64,000 nt of DNA from Yersinia nurmii (lineage in GTDB: Bacteria > Pseudomonadota > Gammaproteobacteria > Enterobacterales > Enterobacteriaceae): NCBI RefSeq assembly GCF_001112925.1, contig NZ_CPYD01000010.1, positions 1 to 64,000 on the forward strand. The letters run 5' to 3'. Below, piece by piece: positions 25,381 through 36,287 of this stretch. The stretch's first letter is position 1; the number at the start of each line of letters is the position of its first letter. The notes below the pieces were generated by a model. The model made no database searches. It was given only the letters and a program-made list of their open reading frames with translations, and was not told where the DNA came from. Position numbers and translations under genes: made by a program.

Positions 25381-27360
25381 ATGTCTGATGATAACTTGAT
25401 TGGCCGTCCGTCTACTGCGGGCGCACATGTTTCTTTACGCTCCATGCAGGAGGTTGCCATGAATGATCGTAATGCCAGCAAGATGCTGCGCACTTATAAC
25501 GTCGCCTACTGGGGCGGGAACTACTTTGACGTCAATGAATTAGGCCATATCAGCGTTTGCCCTGATCCGGACGTCCCTCAGGCACGTGTCGATCTGGCGC
25601 AACTGGTCAAGGATATGCAAGAACAGCACGGGCAGCGTTTACCGGCCTTGTTCTGTTTCCCACAGATTTTACAGCACCGCCTGCGTTCCATTAACGCAGC
25701 GTTTGAGCGTGCGCGTAACGAATTTGGCTATCAAGGCAACTACTTCCTGGTTTACCCGATTAAGGTTAACCAGCACCGCCGGGTGATTGAGTCGCTGGTG
25801 AATTCCGGTGAACCTTTGGGTCTGGAAGCTGGCTCTAAAGCAGAAATGATGGCGGTATTGGCTCATGCGGGCATGACTCGCTCCGTGATTGTCTGTAATG
25901 GTTATAAAGACCGTGAATATATCCGCTTGGCACTGACCGGCGAAAAACTGGGTCATAAAGTGTATCTGGTCATCGAAAAGATGTCAGAAATCAAAATGGT
26001 ACTGGAAGAAGCCGCACGTCTGGACGTGGTGCCGCGCTTGGGCGTTCGCGCGCGTCTGGCGTCTCAGGGATCAGGTAAATGGCAGGCCAGCGGCGGTGAA
26101 AAATCTAAATTCGGTTTATCCGCAACTCAGGTACTGCAACTGGTAGAAATGCTGCGTGAAGCCAAGAGTCTGGATAGCCTGCAACTGCTGCACTTCCACT
26201 TGGGGTCGCAGCTTTCCAATATTCGCGATATCTCAACCGGCGTGCGTGAATCTGCTCGTTTCTACGTAGAACTGCATAAGCTGGGCGTAAATATCCAGTG
26301 TTTCGACGTGGGCGGCGGTTTGGGCGTGGATTACGAAGGAACGCGATCTCAGTCCGATTGCTCCGTAAACTACGGTTTGAATGAATACGCCAACAACGTG
26401 ATTTGGGGTATCGGCGATGCTTGTAATGAACACGGTTTGCCACATCCAACGGTGATTACTGAGTCTGGTCGTGCGGTTACTGCGCATCATACCGTGCTGG
26501 TTTCCAACGTTATCGGTGTGGAACGTAATGAATTCAGTGAACCTCAGGCACCGGCCGAAGATGCGCCACGCGCATTGGAAAGCCTGTGGGATACCTGGCA
26601 AGAAATGCAGAAACCAGAAAGCCGTCGCTCTCTGCGTGAATGGTTGCACGATAGCCAGATGGATTTGCACGATGTGCATACCCAATACGCGCATGGAATG
26701 TTGGATTTGACACAGCGTGCCTGGGCCGAACAACAGTACCTGACTATCTGCAATATGATTCAGGAACAGTTGGATCCGAGCAACCGCGCACACCGTCCGA
26801 TTATCGACGAGTTGCAAGAACGCATGGCGGACAAACTGTACGTCAACTTCTCGCTGTTCCAGTCGATGCCAGACGCCTGGGGTATTGATCAACTGTTCCC
26901 AGTTCTGCCGCTGGAAGGTTTGGACAAGCCACCGGAACGTCGTGCGGTATTGCTGGATATTACCTGTGATTCAGACGGTACTATCGATCATTACGTGGAT
27001 GGCGACGGCGTGGCTACCACGCTGCCAATGCCTCCGTACGATCCGGAAAACCCGCCAGCGCTGGGCTTCTTTATGGTTGGCGCTTATCAGGAAATTCTGG
27101 GCAACATGCATAACCTGTTCGGTGATACGGCCGCAGTTGATGTCTATGTCTATCCTGACGGCACCGTGAAAGTGGAACAAACCGACGAAGGTGACACCGT
27201 GGCAGATATGCTGGCCTACGTGCAGCTAGACCCGGAAAAACTGCTGAATCACTTCCGCGATCAGGTCAAAGAAACCGATCTGGCACCAGAACTGCAAGCT
27301 CAGTTCTTGGAAGAGTTTGAATCCGGTCTGTATGGCTACACTTATCTTGAAGACGAGTAA
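25381..27360 (+). CDS. speA: Biosynthetic arginine decarboxylase
   Basis: Decarboxylates arginine to agmatine. The 659-aa protein is a fold-III PLP enzyme: the PLP lysine is in [12 protein letters not shown] near residue 128, the glycine-rich phosphate loop is [11 protein letters not shown], and ITCDSDG near residue 525 carries the second active-site motif. The ATG at 25381 follows GAGGCG and yields [11 protein letters not shown], close to the E. coli N-terminus. In E. coli speB follows speA; here it does not, and aguB-aguA about 8 kb away can process agmatine. Confidence 0.97.
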   Translation: MSDDNLIGRPSTAGAHVSLRSMQEVAMNDRNASKMLRTYNVAYWGGNYFDVNELGHISVCPDPDVPQARVDLAQLVKDMQEQHGQRLPALFCFPQILQHRLRSINAAFERARNEFGYQGNYFLVYPIKVNQHRRVIESLVNSGEPLGLEAGSKAEMMAVLAHAGMTRSVIVCNGYKDREYIRLALTGEKLGHKVYLVIEKMSEIKMVLEEAARLDVVPRLGVRARLASQGSGKWQASGGEKSKFGLSATQVLQLVEMLREAKSLDSLQLLHFHLGSQLSNIRDISTGVRESARFYVELHKLGVNIQCFDVGGGLGVDYEGTRSQSDCSVNYGLNEYANNVIWGIGDACNEHGLPHPTVITESGRAVTAHHTVLVSNVIGVERNEFSEPQAPAEDAPRALESLWDTWQEMQKPESRRSLREWLHDSQMDLHDVHTQYAHGMLDLTQRAWAEQQYLTICNMIQEQLDPSNRAHRPIIDELQERMADKLYVNFSLFQSMPDAWGIDQLFPVLPLEGLDKPPERRAVLLDITCDSDGTIDHYVDGDGVATTLPMPPYDPENPPALGFFMVGAYQEILGNMHNLFGDTAAVDVYVYPDGTVKVEQTDEGDTVADMLAYVQLDPEKLLNHFRDQVKETDLAPELQAQFLEEFESGLYGYTYLEDE

Positions 27361-27406
27361 TTCTTGAAGATGAGTCCCAGTTAACTGACTTGTCAGGCAT
27401 TATCTT

Positions 27407-27438
27407 AAGGGCAGACTTTGGTCTGCCCTTGTTGTTTT
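27407..27438 (+). terminator. Terminator of speA
   Basis: A perfect 10-bp stem (AAGGGCAGAC/GTCTGCCCTT, loop TTTG) is followed by GTTGTTTT, 46 nt after the speA stop. Confidence 0.85.
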
Positions 27439-27570
27439 CCCTTTCTTCTCTTCTGCGCCCCGAAAAACCATTTTCCTCCGTTATGCGCAAAATCGACCAC
27501 ACTAAGATCGATAGGTCGAACGGTACCCCTTGAAATAAACGGGCTTCCTGAGAATAAATGGAGCGATAAC

Positions 27571-27885
27571 ATGAGCTGGCTGAATGTGTGCAAAGTGTCT
27601 TACGTCAAACCCGATTCGCCGTTCTCCGCCAGCGTGGGGGATAAACGAATTGGGATTTATATTATGGATGGCGAATATTTTGCGATGGATGATATTTGTC
27701 CTCACGCAAATGCGTTACTCAGTCCGGGATTTTTTGATGAGGGCACTATTGAATGCCTGTTGCACGGGGCAGTGTTTGATGTGAGAAGCGGAAAATGTCT
27801 GCGTGAACCGGGAGATCGCGATCTGCAAACTTATCCGGTGCGGATTGACGGTGGGCAGATTCAGGTTGAAATCGATGAAAACTAA
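27571..27885 (+). CDS. Rieske [2Fe-2S] ferredoxin-like protein
   Basis: A 104-aa small electron carrier. The Rieske cluster ligands are seen as CPHA (Cys-x-His) near residue 44 and CLLHGA (Cys-x2-His) near residue 62, followed by FDVRSGKCL and GDRDLQTYPVRI, the layout of ferredoxin components of aromatic-ring dioxygenases. No oxygenase or reductase lies beside it. The ATG at 27571 has GGAGCG 7 nt upstream; a longer frame from 27418 is not credible because it spans the speA terminator. Partner unknown. Confidence 0.9.
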   Translation: MSWLNVCKVSYVKPDSPFSASVGDKRIGIYIMDGEYFAMDDICPHANALLSPGFFDEGTIECLLHGAVFDVRSGKCLREPGDRDLQTYPVRIDGGQIQVEIDEN

Positions 27886-27929
27886 TCGATAAAAGTCAGT
27901 AGATATAAACCCGTCAGTGAGAATTTAAA

Positions 27930-27959
27930 GAAGAAGAAACGCCCGCGATTTACGGGCGT
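27930..27959 (-). terminator. Terminator downstream of loiP
   Basis: ACGCCCG (27939-27945) pairs with CGGGCGT (27953-27959). On the minus strand it is followed by TTTCTTCTTCTTT. It lies between the convergent Rieske gene and loiP. Confidence 0.75.
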
Positions 27960-27985
27960 AGTAGAACTCATTGATACCGATTAGC

Positions 27986-28738
27986 TTACTGGCCGCTGCT
28001 AATGCGCTCACGAATATGATCGGCGCGTGCCTGAGAAGCCGGGTGATCGTCAAACAAGCTGCTGCCTCGCCCACCTTCCATTTTAGCCAGTTTTTCGAAG
28101 CTGGTGACCAAACCGTTCGGATCGATACCGCGTTTTTTCAGCAGTTCAAAGGAATAATCATCGGCTTCACTTTCTTGTTTCTGCGAGAACTGGGCGTTCA
28201 CCAGTTTTTCTCCAATATCCGCTAATTGGGACTGAGACAAGGAAGTGGCAATACCGCCAGCGGAAGAAGCCGCGGTACGCAGGGCGGTGGTGCCATAAGC
28301 AACCTGCATGGCTTTACGGGTATGTCCTAAGGCTACATGGCCCATTTCGTGACCCAAAACGCCTTCCACTTCGTTGTCGGTCATCATATCCATCAGTCCG
28401 CTGTATACGCGGATACAACCGTTCGCCATTGCCCAAGCATTGACGTCTTTGGTCACATACACCTTATAGTTGGCTGGTGTTCCATTGATGTTGTCGCCGA
28501 GGGCCGCGGAAATTTTTGCCAGACGCTTGCTGTATTCGCTGTCCGCTGACGCAATTTGCGCCTTTTGATCCATTTCTGCACAGGATTTATCGCTGAGAGT
28601 TCTGACATCGGTATCACTTAGCGTTGCAGCCTGAAACGCCTGCGCGCCAGATTGCATCAGGCCTTCGGTGTTCATATTCTGACACCCACTTAGCAGCGCG
28701 GTGATACTCAAAGCCATCAACGAAGTACGAATGTTCAT
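27986..28738 (-). CDS. loiP: Outer-membrane metalloprotease LoiP (YggG, M48 family)
   Basis: A 250-aa lipoprotein zinc protease. The N-terminus MNIRTSLMALSITALLSGC is a lipoprotein signal with the cysteine at 19. The active-site helix HEMGHVALGH lies near residue 135, and the third zinc ligand is in QESEADDYSFELL. In E. coli LoiP is induced at low osmolarity and works with the chaperone-like protease BepA at the outer membrane. Transcribed away from tktA. Confidence 0.94.
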   Translation of the reverse strand: MNIRTSLMALSITALLSGCQNMNTEGLMQSGAQAFQAATLSDTDVRTLSDKSCAEMDQKAQIASADSEYSKRLAKISAALGDNINGTPANYKVYVTKDVNAWAMANGCIRVYSGLMDMMTDNEVEGVLGHEMGHVALGHTRKAMQVAYGTTALRTAASSAGGIATSLSQSQLADIGEKLVNAQFSQKQESEADDYSFELLKKRGIDPNGLVTSFEKLAKMEGGRGSSLFDDHPASQARADHIRERISSGQ

Positions 28739-29139
28739 AACGCCTTATTTCCTGTAGTTATGCTGTTCAGCATGGTTTTGCCGTTCAATAATTTTTAAGA
28801 TTTAATCCGGTCTAATCAATTCAGTTTCAATCAATATAGTTATACGGTTCAATTAGTCTGGGTTCATTGCTACATTACAGCAATTGCATTAATAGCTGTT
28901 GCATCAGTGCGGCTTCCACTACCCTAGCTCGCAATACTGATGCTTGCTATAGCTTCCTGTTGGTAGCGAAGGTAACGCGCAATCAGCGATAGAGCTATAG
29001 CTTTATTCTGAAAATCCAGCAGATTCGGCTGTGCCATCATGGAAGTTGCCTTCATTTGTTTTTAGTGATTGCCGTTTCAATGCCTAGTCTGAGAAAATGA
29101 TAGACTTGAACGCTTTTTAAATCCGACCTGGAGTAAAAC
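28739..29139. other. Divergent intergenic region loiP/tktA
   Basis: About 400 bases holding the promoters of loiP and tktA. It is AT-rich near 28790-28870. No ORF with a convincing start, no strong hairpin and no clear operator was found. GGAGTAAAAC before 29140 is the tktA ribosome-binding site. Confidence 0.5.
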
Positions 29140-31134
29140 ATGACCTCTCGTAAAGAGCTTGCCAACGCGATCCGCGCCCTTAGCATGGACGCCGTGCAGA
29201 AAGCGAATTCCGGCCACCCCGGAGCCCCTATGGGTATGGCAGATATTGCCGAAGTCCTGTGGCGTGATTACCTGAACCATAATCCAACTAACCCACACTG
29301 GGCTGACCGCGACCGCTTCGTGCTGTCTAACGGCCACGGCTCCATGTTGATCTACAGCTTGTTGCACCTCACCGGTTACGACTTGCCGATGGAAGAGCTG
29401 AAAAACTTCCGTCAGTTACATTCTAAAACTCCGGGCCACCCAGAATATGGCTACACCGAAGGCGTAGAAACCACTACCGGCCCTCTGGGTCAAGGTATTG
29501 CTAACGCCGTTGGTTTTGCCATTGCCGAACGTACTCTAGGCGCGCAGTTTAACCGCCCTGGTCACGATATCGTTGACCACCACACCTACGCCTTTATGGG
29601 TGACGGCTGCATGATGGAAGGCATTTCTCACGAAGTGTGCTCTTTGGCCGGTACCATGAAACTGGGCAAACTGACTGCATTCTACGATGACAACGGCATC
29701 TCCATTGATGGTCATGTTGAAGGTTGGTTCACCGATGATACCGCAGCGCGTTTTGAAGCCTACGGCTGGCATGTGGTTCGTCATGTAGACGGTCATAACC
29801 CAGATTCCATCAAAGCGGCAATTGAAGAAGCGCGTAAAGTTACCGATAAACCGTCACTGTTGATGTGCAAAACCGTTATCGGTTTCGGTTCACCAAACAA
29901 AGCGGGCACCCACGATTCCCACGGCGCACCTTTGGGCGCTGCGGAAGTGGCTGCAACTCGTGACGCGCTGGGCTGGAAATACCCTGCCTTTGAAATTCCA
30001 CAGGATATCTACGCGGCTTGGGATGCAAAAGAGGCGGGCAAAGCGAAAGAAGCGGCCTGGAACGAGAAATTTGCTGCCTATGAAAAAGCTTACCCAGAAC
30101 TGGCTGCCGAGTTCAAACGCCGCGTAAGCGGTGAGCTGCCAGCTAACTGGGAAACTGAATCCAAGAAATTCATCGAGCAATTGCAGGCGAACCCAGCCAA
30201 TATCGCTAGCCGTAAAGCATCACAAAATGCGCTGGAAGCTTTCGGTAAGGTGTTACCTGAGTTCCTGGGCGGCTCTGCTGACCTGGCGCCAAGTAACCTG
30301 ACCATGTGGTCGGGTTCTAAGCCTCTGAACGATGATATCGCCGGTAACTACATTCATTACGGTGTGCGCGAATTCGGTATGTCCGCCATCATGAACGGTA
30401 TTGCTCTGCACGGCGGCTTTATCCCTTACGGCGCAACCTTCCTGATGTTCGTGGAATACGCACGTAACGCAGTGCGTATGGCGGCGCTGATGAAAATCCG
30501 CAGCATCTTCGTTTATACCCATGACTCTATCGGTCTGGGTGAAGACGGCCCGACTCATCAGCCCGTTGAGCAAATGGCAAGCCTGCGCGTAACGCCAAAT
30601 ATGAGCACATGGCGTCCATGCGATCAGGTCGAGTCAGCGGTAGCCTGGCAGTACGCTCTGGAACGCCAAGACGGCCCAAGCGCACTGATTTTCTCCCGTC
30701 AAAATCTGGCTCAGCAGCCGCGTGATGCAGCACAGTTGGCTAACATCGCCAAAGGTGGTTATATCCTGAAAGACTGCGCTGGCCAGCCGGAACTTATCTT
30801 CATCGCGACTGGTTCAGAAGTTGAACTGGCGGTTGCCGCAGCGGATCAACTGACCGCCGCAGGCCGTAAAGTTCGCGTTGTTTCTATGCCATCTACCGAT
30901 GCGTTTGATAAGCAAGATGCGGCTTACCGTGAATCTGTCCTGCCAGCGGCGGTTAGCGCTCGCGTTGCGGTAGAAGCCGGTATTGCGGATTACTGGTACA
31001 AATACGTCGGCCTGAACGGCGCTGTCGTTGGCATGACCAGCTTCGGTGAATCTGCTCCAGCAGACCTGCTGTTCAAAGAGTTCGGCTTCACCGTTGAGAA
31101 CGTAGTAGCGAAAGCTCAGGCGCTGTTGAAATAA
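29140..31134 (+). CDS. tktA: Transketolase
   Basis: Thiamine-diphosphate enzyme that moves two-carbon units between sugar phosphates in the non-oxidative pentose phosphate pathway. The 664-aa protein has the N-terminal PP domain ([16 protein letters not shown], then the TPP motif [18 protein letters not shown]), the pyrimidine domain with the catalytic glutamate in [15 protein letters not shown], and the C-terminal domain ([10 protein letters not shown]). It precedes epd, which uses its product erythrose 4-phosphate. Confidence 0.97.
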   Translation: MTSRKELANAIRALSMDAVQKANSGHPGAPMGMADIAEVLWRDYLNHNPTNPHWADRDRFVLSNGHGSMLIYSLLHLTGYDLPMEELKNFRQLHSKTPGHPEYGYTEGVETTTGPLGQGIANAVGFAIAERTLGAQFNRPGHDIVDHHTYAFMGDGCMMEGISHEVCSLAGTMKLGKLTAFYDDNGISIDGHVEGWFTDDTAARFEAYGWHVVRHVDGHNPDSIKAAIEEARKVTDKPSLLMCKTVIGFGSPNKAGTHDSHGAPLGAAEVAATRDALGWKYPAFEIPQDIYAAWDAKEAGKAKEAAWNEKFAAYEKAYPELAAEFKRRVSGELPANWETESKKFIEQLQANPANIASRKASQNALEAFGKVLPEFLGGSADLAPSNLTMWSGSKPLNDDIAGNYIHYGVREFGMSAIMNGIALHGGFIPYGATFLMFVEYARNAVRMAALMKIRSIFVYTHDSIGLGEDGPTHQPVEQMASLRVTPNMSTWRPCDQVESAVAWQYALERQDGPSALIFSRQNLAQQPRDAAQLANIAKGGYILKDCAGQPELIFIATGSEVELAVAAADQLTAAGRKVRVVSMPSTDAFDKQDAAYRESVLPAAVSARVAVEAGIADYWYKYVGLNGAVVGMTSFGESAPADLLFKEFGFTVENVVAKAQALLK

Positions 31135-31461
31135 CAGACGCTGTTCTCAATGTGTAAAAGGGAAGGTATCCCTCGGTAATATCGATGTTAAAAGGTCGCT
31201 TCTGCGGCCTTTTTTTTACCTGTTTTTCGCCAAAAAAAGGGGGATATGTGCCCTTTATCAGCAAGATATTCCCTTTGTACCTCGTTTGGTTTATTCTGGC
31301 TGAAGCGTTTCAGTTGTGATTCATTATTAAGGCCTGTCGAGAATAATTTGCATAATGCTGACAGCATGATTATCTGAAATGTGATAAAACGATGAATATC
31401 AGGCCACGCGCTACAGTACTCTATGAGGTTGCATGAAGATAACCATAAAACAGGGAGTAAC
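31135..31461 (+). promoter_or_regulatory. Intergenic region tktA/epd
   Basis: About 330 bases. The first part holds the tktA terminator (31190-31217). The remainder is AT-rich and must contain the epd promoter; CRP and Cra control is known for epd-pgk in E. coli, but I could not fix a site by eye. A 134-codon minus-strand frame here overlaps epd and is not credible. Confidence 0.45.
31190..31217 (+). terminator. Terminator of tktA
   Basis: AAAGGTCGC (31191-31199) pairs with GCGGCCTTT (31204-31212), allowing one G-T pair, and runs straight into a T-tract. It lies 55 nt after the tktA stop. Confidence 0.85.
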
Positions 31462-32478
31462 ATGACAATCCGCATAGCGATAAATGGCTTTGGGCGTATT
31501 GGTCGTAGTGTATTGCGTGCGCTGTATGAATCGGGCCGTCGGGCAGAAATTTCAGTGGTTGCCATTAATGAACTGGCAAACGCGGAAGGCATGGCTCATC
31601 TGCTTAAATATGATTCCAGCCATGGTCGTTTCGCTTGGGATGTTCGTCAGGAATGTGACAAGCTCTACGTTGGGGACGATATTATCCGGTTGGTACATCA
31701 GCCAGAAATAGCACAGTTACCCTGGAATGAGCTGGGGGTTGATGTAGTTTTAGATTGCAGCGGTGTGTACGGTTCCCGTGAAGATGGCGAGGCGCATTTG
31801 GCGTCCGGTGCCAAAAAGGTACTGTTTGCTCACCCGGGTAGCCATGATTTGGATGCCACCGTGGTCTATGGTGTAAACCATCAAGATTTGCGAGCAGAAC
31901 ATCGGATTGTTTCCAACGCATCTTGCACTACCAACTGTATCATTCCCGTTATTAAACTGCTGGACGAGGCCTATGGCATCGAATCCGGCACTGTCACTAC
32001 TATCCATTCTTCGATGAACGATCAGCCGGTTATTGATGCCTATCATCAGGATTTGCGGCGCACCCGAGCCGCCAGTCAATCGATTATTCCGGTTGATACC
32101 AAGCTGGCCGCGGGCATTACCCGTATTTTTCCGAAGTTCTGCGACAGGTTTGAAGCGATCTCGGTGCGAGTGCCGACTATCAACGTGACGGCGATCGATC
32201 TGAGCGTCAGCGTGAGCAGTTCGGTGAAGGTGGCTGAGGTCAACCAGCTTTTGCAAAAGGCGGCAATGGGTTCATTTCGTGGTATAGTTGACTATACGGA
32301 ATTACCATTGGTGTCGACCGATTTTAACCACGATCCGCACAGTGCTATCGTTGATGGCACGCAAACACGGGTCAGTGGGCAGCACCTGATTAAGACTCTG
32401 GTGTGGTGCGATAACGAATGGGGCTTTGCCAATAGAATGTTGGATACGACATTGGCAATGGCCGACAGCGGTTTCTAA
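31462..32478 (+). CDS. epd: Erythrose-4-phosphate dehydrogenase
   Basis: NAD-dependent oxidation of erythrose 4-phosphate to 4-phosphoerythronate, an early step of pyridoxal phosphate synthesis. The 338-aa GapA-like protein has the Rossmann motif [18 protein letters not shown] and the catalytic cysteine in [10 protein letters not shown] near residue 154. The frame opens 13 codons earlier (31423), but GGGAG before 31462 and [11 protein letters not shown] favour 31462. It heads the epd-pgk-fbaA cluster. Confidence 0.96.
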   Translation: MTIRIAINGFGRIGRSVLRALYESGRRAEISVVAINELANAEGMAHLLKYDSSHGRFAWDVRQECDKLYVGDDIIRLVHQPEIAQLPWNELGVDVVLDCSGVYGSREDGEAHLASGAKKVLFAHPGSHDLDATVVYGVNHQDLRAEHRIVSNASCTTNCIIPVIKLLDEAYGIESGTVTTIHSSMNDQPVIDAYHQDLRRTRAASQSIIPVDTKLAAGITRIFPKFCDRFEAISVRVPTINVTAIDLSVSVSSSVKVAEVNQLLQKAAMGSFRGIVDYTELPLVSTDFNHDPHSAIVDGTQTRVSGQHLIKTLVWCDNEWGFANRMLDTTLAMADSGF

Positions 32479-32559
32479 TACGGCAGGTTAATTCAAGGGG
32501 TTACCCTGAGTTGACCTACTGATAAGCAACTTTAAAGAGAATCAACGAGAGGATTCACC

Positions 32560-33723
32560 ATGTCTGTAATTAAGATGACCGATCTGGATCTAGCTGGCAA
32601 ACGCGTGCTGATCCGTGCGGATCTCAATGTTCCGGTAAAAGATGGCAAAGTGACTTCCGATGCGCGTATCCGTGCATCCCTGCCGACTATCGAAGCGGCG
32701 CTGAAGCAAGGCGCTAAAGTAATGGTTACCTCTCACCTGGGTCGTCCGACCGAAGGCGAGTACAACGAAGAGTTCTCTCTGCTGCCGGTAGTTAACTATC
32801 TGAAAGACAAATTGTCTTCTCCGGTACGTCTGGCTAAAGATTACCTGGATGGCGTTGAAGTGGCTGCCGGTGAGCTGGTGGTTCTGGAAAACGTTCGCTT
32901 TAACAAAGGCGAAAAGAAAGACGACGAAACCCTGTCTAAGAAATATGCTGCCCTGTGTGATGTTTACGTGATGGATGCCTTCGGCACCGCTCACCGTGCG
33001 CAGGCTTCTACCCACGGCGTTGGCAAATTTGCTCCTATCGCCTGTGCTGGTCCGCTACTGTCAGCTGAGCTGGAAGCACTGGGTAAAGCGCTGGGTAACC
33101 CTGCTCGTCCGATGGTGGCTATCGTTGGCGGTTCTAAAGTTTCTACCAAACTGACCGTGCTGGGTGCGTTGTCCAAAATTGCTGACCAGCTGATTGTGGG
33201 TGGCGGTATCGCTAACACCTTCGTGGCAGCTCAAGGCAACAACGTAGGTAAATCCCTGTACGAAGCTGATTTGATCCCAGAAGCCAAACGTCTGTTGGAA
33301 ACCTGCAACATCCCGGTTCCTACCGATGTACGCGTAGCGACCGAGTTCTCTGAAACTGCGACCGCGACGCTGAAACCAGCCACTGAAATTAAAGACGATG
33401 AACAAATCCTGGATCTGGGCGACGTGTCCGCTGAACGTCTGGCCGAGATTCTGAAAAACGCCAAAACCATTCTGTGGAATGGTCCAGTTGGCGTGTTCGA
33501 GTTCCCTAACTTCCGTAAAGGAACCGAGATCGTGGCTCGCGCCATCGCTGAGAGCGAAGCATTCTCTATCGCTGGCGGTGGTGACACTCTGGCAGCAATC
33601 GATCTGTTCGGTATTGCTGACCAAATCTCTTACATCTCTACCGGCGGTGGCGCATTCCTCGAATTCGTGGAGGGCAAAAAACTGCCAGCAGTAGTGATGC
33701 TAGAAGAGCGCGCTAAGCAGTAA
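32560..33723 (+). CDS. pgk: Phosphoglycerate kinase
   Basis: Transfers phosphate from 1,3-bisphosphoglycerate to ADP in glycolysis. The 387-aa product shows the N-domain signature [14 protein letters not shown], the substrate-binding [10 protein letters not shown] and the C-domain nucleotide motifs [23 protein letters not shown] and [16 protein letters not shown] precedes the ATG. Between epd and fbaA as in E. coli; base composition suggests high expression. Confidence 0.97.
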   Translation: MSVIKMTDLDLAGKRVLIRADLNVPVKDGKVTSDARIRASLPTIEAALKQGAKVMVTSHLGRPTEGEYNEEFSLLPVVNYLKDKLSSPVRLAKDYLDGVEVAAGELVVLENVRFNKGEKKDDETLSKKYAALCDVYVMDAFGTAHRAQASTHGVGKFAPIACAGPLLSAELEALGKALGNPARPMVAIVGGSKVSTKLTVLGALSKIADQLIVGGGIANTFVAAQGNNVGKSLYEADLIPEAKRLLETCNIPVPTDVRVATEFSETATATLKPATEIKDDEQILDLGDVSAERLAEILKNAKTILWNGPVGVFEFPNFRKGTEIVARAIAESEAFSIAGGGDTLAAIDLFGIADQISYISTGGGAFLEFVEGKKLPAVVMLEERAKQ

Positions 33724-33731
33724 TTTAGATG

Positions 33732-33755
33732 ACGGGGGGCGAAAGCCGCCCGTTT
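33732..33755 (+). terminator. Possible attenuating hairpin between pgk and fbaA
   Basis: CGGGGGGC, loop GAAA, GCCGCCCG forms an 8-bp stem with one mismatch, 10 nt after the pgk stop, followed only by TTTCGCTATTTCG. It may reduce read-through into fbaA or protect pgk mRNA; the T-tract is weak. Confidence 0.4.
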
Positions 33756-33845
33756 CGCTATTTCGCTGCTGTCGGTAGCCGCCGACAGGTTAATCAGCGA
33801 AACCGATTCCATTTATCTTCGGCCGACGAAACAGGACAACGTAAC

Positions 33846-34925
33846 ATGTCTAAAATTTTTGATTTCGTAAAACCAGGTGTCATCACAGGTGATGACGTGC
33901 AGAAAGTGTTCGCAGTAGCTAAAGAAAACAACTTTGCTCTGCCAGCAGTAAACTGCGTGGGTACTGACTCCATTAACGCCGTGCTGGAAACAGCGGCGAA
34001 AGTGCGTGCACCAGTTATCGTTCAGTTCTCTAACGGCGGCGCTGCGTTCATCGCAGGTAAAGGCGTGAAAACTGACGTTCCACAAGGTGCTGCAATTCTG
34101 GGCGCAATCTCTGGTGCACACCATGTACATCAGATGGCTGAGCATTACGGCGTTCCTGTGATTCTGCATACCGACCACTGCGCTAAGAAATTGCTGCCAT
34201 GGTTAGACGGCCTGTTGGACGCGGGTGAAAAACACTTCGCGGCTACCGGTAAGCCACTGTTCTCTTCTCACATGATCGACTTGTCTGAAGAGTCTCTGGA
34301 AGAAAACATCGAAATCTGTAGCAAGTACCTGACTCGCATGGCGAAAATCGGTATGACTCTGGAGATCGAACTGGGTTGCACCGGCGGTGAAGAAGACGGC
34401 GTGGACAATAGCCACATGGACGCTTCCTCTCTGTATACTCAGCCAGAAGACGTTGATTATGCTTACGAAAAACTGAACGCAATCAGCCCACGCTTCACCA
34501 TCGCTGCCTCTTTCGGCAACGTTCACGGTGTTTACAAGCCAGGCAACGTTAAACTGACCCCTACTATTCTGCGTGATTCTCAGAATTATGTTTCTAAGAA
34601 ACATGGCCTGCCACACAATAGCCTGGACTTCGTATTCCACGGCGGTTCAGGTTCTACTGCAGAAGAAATCAAAGAAGCGGTCAGCTACGGCGTAGTGAAA
34701 ATGAACATCGATACCGATACCCAGTGGGCAACATGGGACGGTATCCTGCAGTATTACAAAAAGAACGAAGGCTATCTGCAAGCTCAGCTGGGTAACCCAG
34801 AAGGCGCAGACAAACCTAACAAGAAATACTACGATCCACGCGTATGGCTGCGTGCTGCCCAGACTTCAATGATTACTCGTCTGGAACTGGCATTCAAAGA
34901 ACTAAACGCGGTTGACGTACTGTAA
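33846..34925 (+). CDS. fbaA: Fructose-bisphosphate aldolase, class II
   Basis: Zinc-dependent cleavage of fructose 1,6-bisphosphate in glycolysis. The 359-aa protein has zinc ligands in ILHTDHCAKKLLPW and GNVHGVYKPGNV, plus VFHGGSGSTAEEI and NIDTDTQWATW at the phosphate site. The ATG at 33846 gives MSKIFDFVKPGVITG, as in E. coli; the open frame runs about 39 codons further upstream through non-coding sequence. Confidence 0.97.
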   Translation: MSKIFDFVKPGVITGDDVQKVFAVAKENNFALPAVNCVGTDSINAVLETAAKVRAPVIVQFSNGGAAFIAGKGVKTDVPQGAAILGAISGAHHVHQMAEHYGVPVILHTDHCAKKLLPWLDGLLDAGEKHFAATGKPLFSSHMIDLSEESLEENIEICSKYLTRMAKIGMTLEIELGCTGGEEDGVDNSHMDASSLYTQPEDVDYAYEKLNAISPRFTIAASFGNVHGVYKPGNVKLTPTILRDSQNYVSKKHGLPHNSLDFVFHGGSGSTAEEIKEAVSYGVVKMNIDTDTQWATWDGILQYYKKNEGYLQAQLGNPEGADKPNKKYYDPRVWLRAAQTSMITRLELAFKELNAVDVL

Positions 34926-34947
34926 TAGCGTTCCGTTTGAAATTGCT

Positions 34948-34977
34948 TAAAGGCTCCTCTGGGAGCCTTTTTCTTTT
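34948..34977 (+). terminator. Terminator of fbaA
   Basis: AAAGGCTCC and GGGAGCCTTT form a tight hairpin with a short loop followed by TTCTTTTC, about 25 nt after the fbaA stop. Confidence 0.88.
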
Positions 34978-35194
34978 CTAGCGTATTCAACGGAGAAATA
35001 CCGTCATCATGGCGGTTTATCCGGCGATTTTTAGGTAATAAGTCTGATTCTGTTGGCGTTGTTTTTCTGTCAAAGTTGGCAACCGCGCCCATAGTTCGTT
35101 ACCCTCAACGGGTTAAATGTGATGCTGGTCGATGGCTGGCGGAAGTTTTTGTGCAATTTTCTCTAGATTGGGAGAACTCCGTAGGATGATAAAA

Positions 35195-36064
35195 ATGGAA
35201 GAGTTAAACGTCGTTGACGGCATTAATAATGCAAGTACCTGGTTGGCGAACAATCAGGATTTGCTGATTCAATATGCGGTGAACCTCATTGCGGCATTAC
35301 TGATTCTGATCGTCGGTTCGGTCATCGCCAAAGTGGTTTCTGGCGCGGTAAACCGAGTCATGCGTCTACGTGGTATTGATATTACCGTCGCTGACTTTTT
35401 AGCGGCAATGGTACGTTACAGTATTCTGGCCTTCACTATCGTTGCCGTATTGGGGCGTTTGGGCGTTCAAACCGCTTCAGTGATTGCCGTTATCGGTGCC
35501 GCGGGTTTAGCCGTAGGTTTGGCGCTGCAAGGCTCACTGTCCAACTTTGCGGCCGGTGTGCTGCTGGTTGCCTTCCGTCCGTTCCGTGCTGGCGAATACG
35601 TTGATTTAGGTGGCGTCGCCGGTACCGTGGTGCAGGTTCAGATTTTTTCTACCACGCTGCGTACCGTAGATGACAAAATTATCGTAGTACCGAATGGTAA
35701 AATTATTGCCAACAACATCATTAATACCAGTCGCGAACCGAATCGCCGCACCGATATTACCGTTGGCGTGGCTTATGATGCTGATATCGACGTAGTCAAA
35801 AAAGTGCTGGGCGATATCATCGCTGCAGATAAGCGTATCCAGCATGATAAAGGCGTGACCGTGCGTTTAAACGAAATGGCCGCTTCGTCCTTGAATTTCA
35901 CCGTTCGTGTCTGGACTACCAATGGCGAAGCAATGGAGGTTTATTGGGATCTGCTAGAGAACTTCAAACGCGCTTTGGATGCCCATAATATCGGTATTCC
36001 TTTCCCGCAAATGGATGTTCATCTGCATCAGGTAGAGAAAAAAGCGGGGACAGCGGCAGAGTAA
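35195..36064 (+). CDS. mscS: Small-conductance mechanosensitive channel
   Basis: Opens under membrane tension to release solutes on hypo-osmotic shock. The 289-aa protein has three N-terminal helices (about 28-50, 68-90 and the pore helix 95-127), with the Gly/Ala-rich pore sequence [20 protein letters not shown], then the beta domain ([13 protein letters not shown]) and cytoplasmic cage. Start 35195 (MEELNVV) matches E. coli; an ATG at 35186 is also possible. The open frame to 35132 is not supported. Confidence 0.96.
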   Translation: MEELNVVDGINNASTWLANNQDLLIQYAVNLIAALLILIVGSVIAKVVSGAVNRVMRLRGIDITVADFLAAMVRYSILAFTIVAVLGRLGVQTASVIAVIGAAGLAVGLALQGSLSNFAAGVLLVAFRPFRAGEYVDLGGVAGTVVQVQIFSTTLRTVDDKIIVVPNGKIIANNIINTSREPNRRTDITVGVAYDADIDVVKKVLGDIIAADKRIQHDKGVTVRLNEMAASSLNFTVRVWTTNGEAMEVYWDLLENFKRALDAHNIGIPFPQMDVHLHQVEKKAGTAAE

Positions 36065-36093
36065 CTCTGCGGTTTCTGGCAATAAATACTTCT

Positions 36094-36121
36094 CAGCGGG
36101 TCGTGATGGCCCGTTTTTTAT
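36094..36121 (+). terminator. Terminator of mscS
   Basis: CGGGTC, loop GTGAT, GGCCCG (one G-T pair) is followed by a run of six T, about 30 nt after the mscS stop. Confidence 0.75.
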
Positions 36122-36287
36122 TGGGCGGTTTATTCTTAACTTCTTATCGTCAATTATCTTATTTCTGCATTGATTATTAGCTCTCCTTATCATGGATAAG
36201 AAATATCCATTTCCTCTGATGAAAATCTCCTCGTAATATGCTCGCAATCGTTTCGCACATTGGCGGATATTATTCAAAGGGAACAAC

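Noticed and set aside
25206..25493. 95-aa minus-strand ORF at the speA start
   Set aside because: It overlaps the speA 5' end in antisense and has no ribosome-binding site or family features.
26233..26892. 219-aa minus-strand ORF
   Set aside because: Antisense shadow of speA.
31188..31592. 134-aa minus-strand ORF over tktA/epd
   Set aside because: Starts inside epd, crosses the epd promoter region and the tktA terminator; no domain.
33061..33624. 187-aa minus-strand ORF
   Set aside because: Antisense shadow of pgk, a highly expressed gene with strong codon bias that leaves the opposite frame open.
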